Assembly (NCBI RefSeq): GCF_033025475.1 | Contig: NZ_CP130322.1 | Location: 2,671,001-2,735,000, forward strand | Direction: 5' to 3' | DNA from: Sphingomonas sp. C3-2 | Lineage (GTDB): Bacteria; Pseudomonadota; Alphaproteobacteria; Sphingomonadales; Sphingomonadaceae | DNA: 64,000 bases | In this document: positions 59,722-64,000 of the stretch, piece by piece | How positions within the stretch are numbered: the stretch's first letter is position 1 | Layout: every line of letters starts with the position of its first letter | The notes under the pieces: generated by a model | Told to the model about the DNA's origin: nothing | What the model saw: the letters and a program-made list of their open reading frames with translations, nothing else | The model's database searches: none | Made by a program: the position numbers and the translations under genes

Positions 59722-60621
59722 ATGGCAGCGCGCGCATATTGGCAGGGCCAGATCAGGCTGGCGCTGGTTTCGATCCCCGTCGAAATCTATTCCGCGACGC
59801 GGACCGGCGCCGGGGTGACATTCCGCCAGATCCACGAGCCTTCGGGCAAGCCGATCAAATATGAAAAGGTGGTGCCCGGCATCGGCGCGGTCGAGCCCGA
59901 CGAGATCCTCAAAGGGTTCGAATATGAAAAGGGCCATTTCGTGCTGCTGGACCCCGACGAGATCGACGCGGTGAAGCTGGAAAGCCGCAAGACGCTGGAG
60001 CTGACCCAGTTCGTCGATGCGAGCGAGATCGACATCATCTATTATGAAAAGCCCTATTATGTCGTGCCCGCCGACGAGCTGGCCGAGGAGGCCTATATCG
60101 TCCTGCGCGAGGCGCTGCGGCGGACCAAGACCGTGGGGCTGGGGCAACTGGCGATGCGCGGGCGCGAATATATCGTCAGCCTGAAACCGTGCGGGCGCGG
60201 GATGGTGATCGAGACGCTGCGCTATGCCGATGAACTCAACCGCGCCAATGGCTATTTCCGCGATATCGCCGATGCCAAGCCCGATGCCGAGCTGCTCGAA
60301 CTGGCCGAGACGCTGATCGCCAAGAAGACCGCGCGCTTCGACGCGGGTGTGTTTCACGACCGCTATGTCGATGCGCTGCAGGATCTGGTGAAGCGCAAGC
60401 TGAAGGCGAAGGGGCGCAAGATCGCGACCGCCGAGGAAGACGCGCCGCGCCCGAGCGGGGCCAATGTGATCGACCTGATGGCGGCGCTGAAACAGTCGCT
60501 GGAAAAGCCCGGAAAGGCCAAGGCCGCGCCCAAGGCTGCGACCAAGGAGGCGTCTGGCAAGACGGGCCGGGCACCCGCCAAGAAGGGCGCGAGCGCGGCA
60601 CATGGCGGCAAGCACGCCTGA
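59722..60621 (+). CDS. ku: Ku protein, non-homologous end joining
   Basis: A 299-residue bacterial Ku: WQGQIRLALVSIPVEIYSAT at the N-terminus, the core FRQIHEPSGKPIKYEKVVPG and PYYVVPADELAEEAYIVLRE, and a Lys/Ala-rich C-terminal tail (about 250-299). It forms a homodimer ring on DNA ends and recruits LigD, encoded at the right edge of the window. The start at 59722 is the family start. Confidence 0.95.
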   Translation: MAARAYWQGQIRLALVSIPVEIYSATRTGAGVTFRQIHEPSGKPIKYEKVVPGIGAVEPDEILKGFEYEKGHFVLLDPDEIDAVKLESRKTLELTQFVDASEIDIIYYEKPYYVVPADELAEEAYIVLREALRRTKTVGLGQLAMRGREYIVSLKPCGRGMVIETLRYADELNRANGYFRDIADAKPDAELLELAETLIAKKTARFDAGVFHDRYVDALQDLVKRKLKAKGRKIATAEEDAPRPSGANVIDLMAALKQSLEKPGKAKAAPKAATKEASGKTGRAPAKKGASAAHGGKHA

Positions 60622-61315
60622 ACGCGCGGGGATGGCCGCCGTGCCCCGGCGCAGGCGCGCGCGGCTGCTGCGTGATAATGGGCTGACGACCGCGCTCCTT
60701 CTGTTGTTCGCGGGCAGCCTGCTGGGCCAATGGGCGAGCGGCTGGCATGTGCGCAATGCGATGCTGGCCGAGGAGGGGCAGGCGCCCATTGGCATGATCG
60801 CCTATCTTGCCGACCCGGCCTTTCTGTCGGCGCTGTTCGAGAATTGGGAGAGCGAGTTCCTGCAAATGTCGGCCTATGTCGTGCTGACCGCGATGCTGAT
60901 CCAGCGCGGATCGGCGGAATCGCGCGACCCCGATGCGCCGCCGCGCGACCGCAACCTGGCGGTGCAGGCGCTGAAGCCCGGCGCGCCCGCGATCCTTAGC
61001 TGGGGGCGGGCATGGCGCTGGTTCTATGCTCGGTCGCTGGGGATCGTGCTGTTCACGCTGTTCATCGCGTCGTTCGTGCTGCACGCATATTACAGCGCGG
61101 CCGCCGCCGCGCAGGAGGCGGCCGAAAAGGGCGCGGCGGTGCGCCCGCTGATTGCCTATCTCGGCGCGGCCGAGCTGTGGTTCGAATCCTTTCAGAACTG
61201 GCAGAGCGAATTTCTGTCCACCGCGGTTCTGGCGGTGCTTTCGATCTTTCTGCGCCAGCGCGAATCCCCGGAATCGAAACCCGTGGCCGCGCCGCATGCG
61301 CAGACGGGGGCGTGA
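60602..61315 (+). CDS. DUF6766-type membrane protein with an internal duplication
   Basis: A 237-residue membrane protein overlapping the end of ku by 20 bases. Three or four hydrophobic segments are visible. Two parallel halves occur: IAYLADPAFLSALFENWESE with LIQRGSAES, and IAYLGAAELWFESFQNWQSE with LRQRESPES. This is the DUF6766 pattern. Function unknown; linkage to ku may reflect co-expression under stress. Confidence 0.75.
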   Translation: MAASTPERAGMAAVPRRRRARLLRDNGLTTALLLLFAGSLLGQWASGWHVRNAMLAEEGQAPIGMIAYLADPAFLSALFENWESEFLQMSAYVVLTAMLIQRGSAESRDPDAPPRDRNLAVQALKPGAPAILSWGRAWRWFYARSLGIVLFTLFIASFVLHAYYSAAAAAQEAAEKGAAVRPLIAYLGAAELWFESFQNWQSEFLSTAVLAVLSIFLRQRESPESKPVAAPHAQTGA

Positions 61316-61421
61316 GTGCGGCGCGGGCGCAACGCCTCGTCGCAAATTGCGGAACGGCGCGGGCGGGCCGCCGTTGATGCGGCATGCCCCGGCGATCGGG
61401 GGATGCATCAGGAGACAGGAC

Positions 61422-61583
61422 ATGCCTGATCAGAAACGGCAGCCGCAGAAAAAGACCGGCAACCACCAGACGCAGCAGCAACAGCAACAACAGCAGCAAC
61501 TGAAGCAGAAGCAGGCGGCGACCAGGCAGATGGGCGCCGATCCGGGACGCCGCCAGCATGGGAGCGATATTCCGAAACATTGA
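61422..61583 (+). CDS. Gln-run small hydrophilic protein
   Basis: A 53-residue protein: basic start MPDQKRQPQKKTGNHQ, a run of about nine Gln, then QKQAATRQMGADPGRRQ. AGGAGACAGG precedes the ATG and a terminator follows the stop, supporting a real gene. It parallels the Gln-rich protein at 36819 in composition, though not in detailed sequence. Confidence 0.65.
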   Translation: MPDQKRQPQKKTGNHQTQQQQQQQQQLKQKQAATRQMGADPGRRQHGSDIPKH

Positions 61584-61603
61584 TCCGCAAAGGAGCGGGA
61601 TCA

Positions 61604-61637
61604 CAAAAAGGGCCGCGTAAGCGGCCCTGTTTTTTTG
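61604..61637. terminator. Rho-independent terminator
   Basis: Stem agggccgc / gcggccct (61609-61616, 61621-61628) around a gtaa loop, with A-run before and T-run after; it can serve both strands. Confidence 0.85.
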
Positions 61638-61652
61638 CGCGGTGTGCGGTGT

Positions 61653-62205
<553 letters not shown>

Positions 62206-62221
62206 GGGCGCAGGGGCGCGT

Positions 62222-62482
62222 TTAGCGCACACGACCGCGCCGGATGAGGTTGACGATCGCGAGCAGCACGACGGCGCCGATGAACGATGCGATCAGCGAG
62301 CGCGCATCGATGCCCGCATTGTTGATCGACCCGCCCGAGATGAACAGGCCGGCCAGAAAAGCGCCGACGATGCCGACGATGATGTTGAGGAAAATGCCCT
62401 GTTGCGCGTCGGTGCGCATCACGATGCTGGCGAGCCAGCCGATGATGCCGCCGATGATGAGCCAGATGATGAAACCTACCAT
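62222..62482 (-). CDS. GlsB/YeaQ/YmgE family stress-response membrane protein
   Basis: An 86-residue protein with three membrane helices and the transglycosylase-associated (GlsB/YeaQ) signature: IGGIIGWLASIVMRTDAQQG and NIIVGIVGAFLAGLF, ending ARSLIASFIGAVVLLAIVNL. The family is induced by stress and entry to stationary phase. It is followed downstream by the triple stem-loop repeat. Confidence 0.9.
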   Translation of the reverse strand: MVGFIIWLIIGGIIGWLASIVMRTDAQQGIFLNIIVGIVGAFLAGLFISGGSINNAGIDARSLIASFIGAVVLLAIVNLIRRGRVR

Positions 62483-62508
62483 ATTATCCTCCTCCTGCGC
62501 CGGATGGC

Positions 62509-62781
62509 TTACATGGTGTTGCGGATGTCGTCGGCCGCCTGTTGGGCGGCCTCACCCACGTCGCGCGCGCCTTGTTCGACGCCTTGCGCCGCGCCGGTGA
62601 TGGCGTCGGTCTGCCGGGTTTCCTCGCGCTGCATGGCGAAGACGAAGAAACCGGCGACGATGATCAGCAGCAGGATGAGGATGGCGGCAAGCCCGCCACC
62701 CTTGCGCCGCGTGCGCACGATGGTGCGTTCGACCACGCGGCCCTGACTGTCCGTTTTCTCGGTTATGCGTTCCTCGGTCAT
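62509..62781 (-). CDS. Small single-span membrane protein
   Basis: A 90-residue protein: charged cytoplasmic start (MTEERITEKTDSQGRVVERT), one membrane helix (about 30-50; GLAAILILLLIIVAGFFVFA) and a periplasmic amphipathic helix with GAAQGVEQGARDVGEAAQQA. GGGAGAAGCTC precedes ATG 62781. It is 26 bases upstream of the GlsB-type gene and probably co-transcribed with it. Confidence 0.75.
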   Translation of the reverse strand: MTEERITEKTDSQGRVVERTIVRTRRKGGGLAAILILLLIIVAGFFVFAMQREETRQTDAITGAAQGVEQGARDVGEAAQQAADDIRNTM

Positions 62782-62841
62782 GAGCTTCTCCCGTTCATGA
62801 TCCGGAATAAACAACGTGGATTGTTGCGCATGGGTTCCGGA

Positions 62842-64000
62842 TCAGACATCGGGAAGACCCTGATCGGCCTTTCCCCAATGTTTTAGCGCGCGCGAAACCA
62901 CGCGTTTACGCAAGGTTTCGAGATCGCCGACCGAAAAGGGCGCGCCGCTTTTGAGCGTGTGGACTTCATCCCAGCTGAGCGGGGCGGCGACGGGCGCGCC
63001 GGTGCGGGCCCGCACGCTATAGGGCATGATCGCGGTGGCACCGCGCTGGTTGCGCAGATAATCGATGAAGATCCGCCCTTTGCGCTGTGCCTTGGGCAGC
63101 GCATCGGTGAAGCGCCGGGGTTCGGACTGGGCGAGCGCGGTGGCAAAGCGCCGGGCGAAATCCTTGACCATGGGCCAGTGCGCGTGCGGCGTGAGCGGTG
63201 CGATGACGTGCAGCCCCTTGCCGCCGGTGGCCATCGCGAAGCTTTCCAGCCCCATATCGGCGAGCAGATCGCGCAGGTGAAGCGCGGCGGAGACGGTGTT
63301 TGGAAAACCGAGCCCTTCGTCGGGATCGAGGTCGAAGACGAGGCGATCGGGCTGTTCGAGCGTATCGACATGCGATCCCCAGCCGTGAAATTCGATCGTG
63401 CCCATCTGGACGCAGGTGAGCAGCCCGTCGGCGGTGTCGAGATAGAGATACTCGTCCTTTTCACCGTCGCTATCGGCAATCGCGATGTGGCGGACAGACC
63501 CTTTCAGGCCGCCATGATCGTGTTTCTGGAAGAAGCATTTGCCGCTGGGCCCCTGCGGGCAGCGCACCAGACTGACCGGGCGACCGGCGACCCACGGCAG
63601 CATGACGGGGGCGATCGCGGCATAATAATCGGCGAGATCGCCTTTTGTGAGCTTGGCTTCGGGAAAGAGCATCCGGCTGCGGTTGCTGATCCGGATCGCC
63701 GGGGCGGTGGGTTTGGAGAGTTTCGCGGGTTTGGAGATGGGCATGGCGGGTTCCATCGACACCGATTGCGCGGGCTTGTCTGCGCGCAGGCCGAGATAGC
63801 GGGGGTGGCGAAGCACGCCTTCGGCGGTGACCTCGGCAAAGCCGATTTCGACGACGAGTTCGGGGCGTATCCAGTGCGCGCCGCGCGTGGCGGCGGCGGG
63901 AGCATTCACGGGCGGATCGGCGGTTTCGAGCGGGTGCATGAGCGCTGCGAGCCGGTCCATCTCGGCCTGATCGAACCCGGTGCCCGCCTTTCCGGCATAG
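62842..64000 (-). CDS. ligD: DNA ligase D, C-terminal part (runs off right edge)
   Basis: The visible 386 residues begin at the window edge with the end of the ATP-dependent ligase domain (YAGKAGTGFDQAE, HPRYLGLRADK). After a linker they continue with the polymerase/primase domain (about 95-370): SNRSRMLFPEAKLTKGDLAD, VSLVRCPQGPSGKCFFQKHD, the metal-binding FDLDPDEG, GGKGLHVIAPL and DYLRNQRGATAIMPYSVRAR. Order ligase then polymerase matches LigD of alphaproteobacteria. With Ku at 59722 it completes a two-component end-joining system. The internal ATG at 63960 is not the true start. Confidence 0.95.
   Translation of the reverse strand, partial: YAGKAGTGFDQAEMDRLAALMHPLETADPPVNAPAAATRGAHWIRPELVVEIGFAEVTAEGVLRHPRYLGLRADKPAQSVSMEPAMPISKPAKLSKPTAPAIRISNRSRMLFPEAKLTKGDLADYYAAIAPVMLPWVAGRPVSLVRCPQGPSGKCFFQKHDHGGLKGSVRHIAIADSDGEKDEYLYLDTADGLLTCVQMGTIEFHGWGSHVDTLEQPDRLVFDLDPDEGLGFPNTVSAALHLRDLLADMGLESFAMATGGKGLHVIAPLTPHAHWPMVKDFARRFATALAQSEPRRFTDALPKAQRKGRIFIDYLRNQRGATAIMPYSVRARTGAPVAAPLSWDEVHTLKSGAPFSVGDLETLRKRVVSRALKHWGKADQGLPDV

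Noticed and set aside
61185-61205. tRNA-like ggttcgaatcc sequence
   Set aside because: It lies inside the DUF6766 coding frame (WFESFQN) and no acceptor stem or anticodon arm can be built around it.

Overview
The window is GC-rich, gene-dense DNA from a Gram-negative bacterium, most likely an alphaproteobacterium of the sphingomonad group. The grounds are the high GC in third positions, many ATGA-type start/stop overlaps, frequent GTG and TTG starts, a large TonB-dependent receptor with PepSY partners, SphA-type outer-membrane proteins, and a Ku/LigD end-joining locus. All identifications come from reading the translated sequence; no database search was run.

Layout. 1-146: tail of ilvD. 0.27-5.2 kb: a copper locus with a divergent copC-like gene and a CnrY/CnrX/CnrH-type anti-sigma, metal sensor and sigma factor set directly upstream of copA and copB. 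5.25-7.2 kb: hutC and an AI-2E family permease. 7.2-9.86 kb: an arylsulfatase gene lying between 23-bp direct repeats, the right copy being the 3' end of a sirtuin gene. 9.8-25.1 kb: a sulfatase and outer-membrane cluster holding a NarL/LuxR-type two-component pair, a formylglycine-generating enzyme (FGE), several beta-barrel proteins, a BASS-type transporter, a DUF2092/His-rich pair and a second sulfatase. A GGGG-(AT-rich)-CCCC-GAT motif recurs upstream of most of these units. 25.2-31.3 kb: an SLC13 permease, then TonB receptor plus two PepSY proteins. 31.8-34 kb: ahpCF. 34-40 kb: small secreted and membrane proteins, repeated terminator elements, an Rrf2/methyltransferase pair, a Gln-rich mini-protein, DUF4126, and a sugar isomerase/oxidoreductase pair.

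40.3-45.9 kb is the most unusual block. A LuxR-type regulator is followed by a Gly/Asn-rich exported protein, a smaller protein sharing its C-terminal motif, a C39 peptidase lipoprotein, an exported protein with a double-glycine-like motif, and a coiled-coil/beta-barrel outer-membrane protein. This parallels the parts list of the Pseudomonas Fap functional-amyloid system. 46-48.5 kb: two lipoproteins, then a DmeR/DmeF-type metal-efflux operon. 48.7-53.6 kb: a carbamoyltransferase operon (SxtJ, DUF5989, carbamoyltransferase, two SGNH hydrolases). 54-57.6 kb: a second HisKA_3/LuxR two-component pair and an Lrp regulator. 58-59.2 kb: a lower-GC orphan gene and cold shock protein. 59.7-64 kb: ku, small stress-type membrane proteins, structured repeats, and a ligD fragment running off the right edge.

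How the parts may work together (inference): the sulfatases and FGE lack export signals, so sulfate esters would have to enter through the outer-membrane proteins and the BASS transporter before cytoplasmic desulfation, with the two-component pair a candidate regulator. Copper and nickel/cobalt handling is split between the cop/cnr locus and dmeRF.
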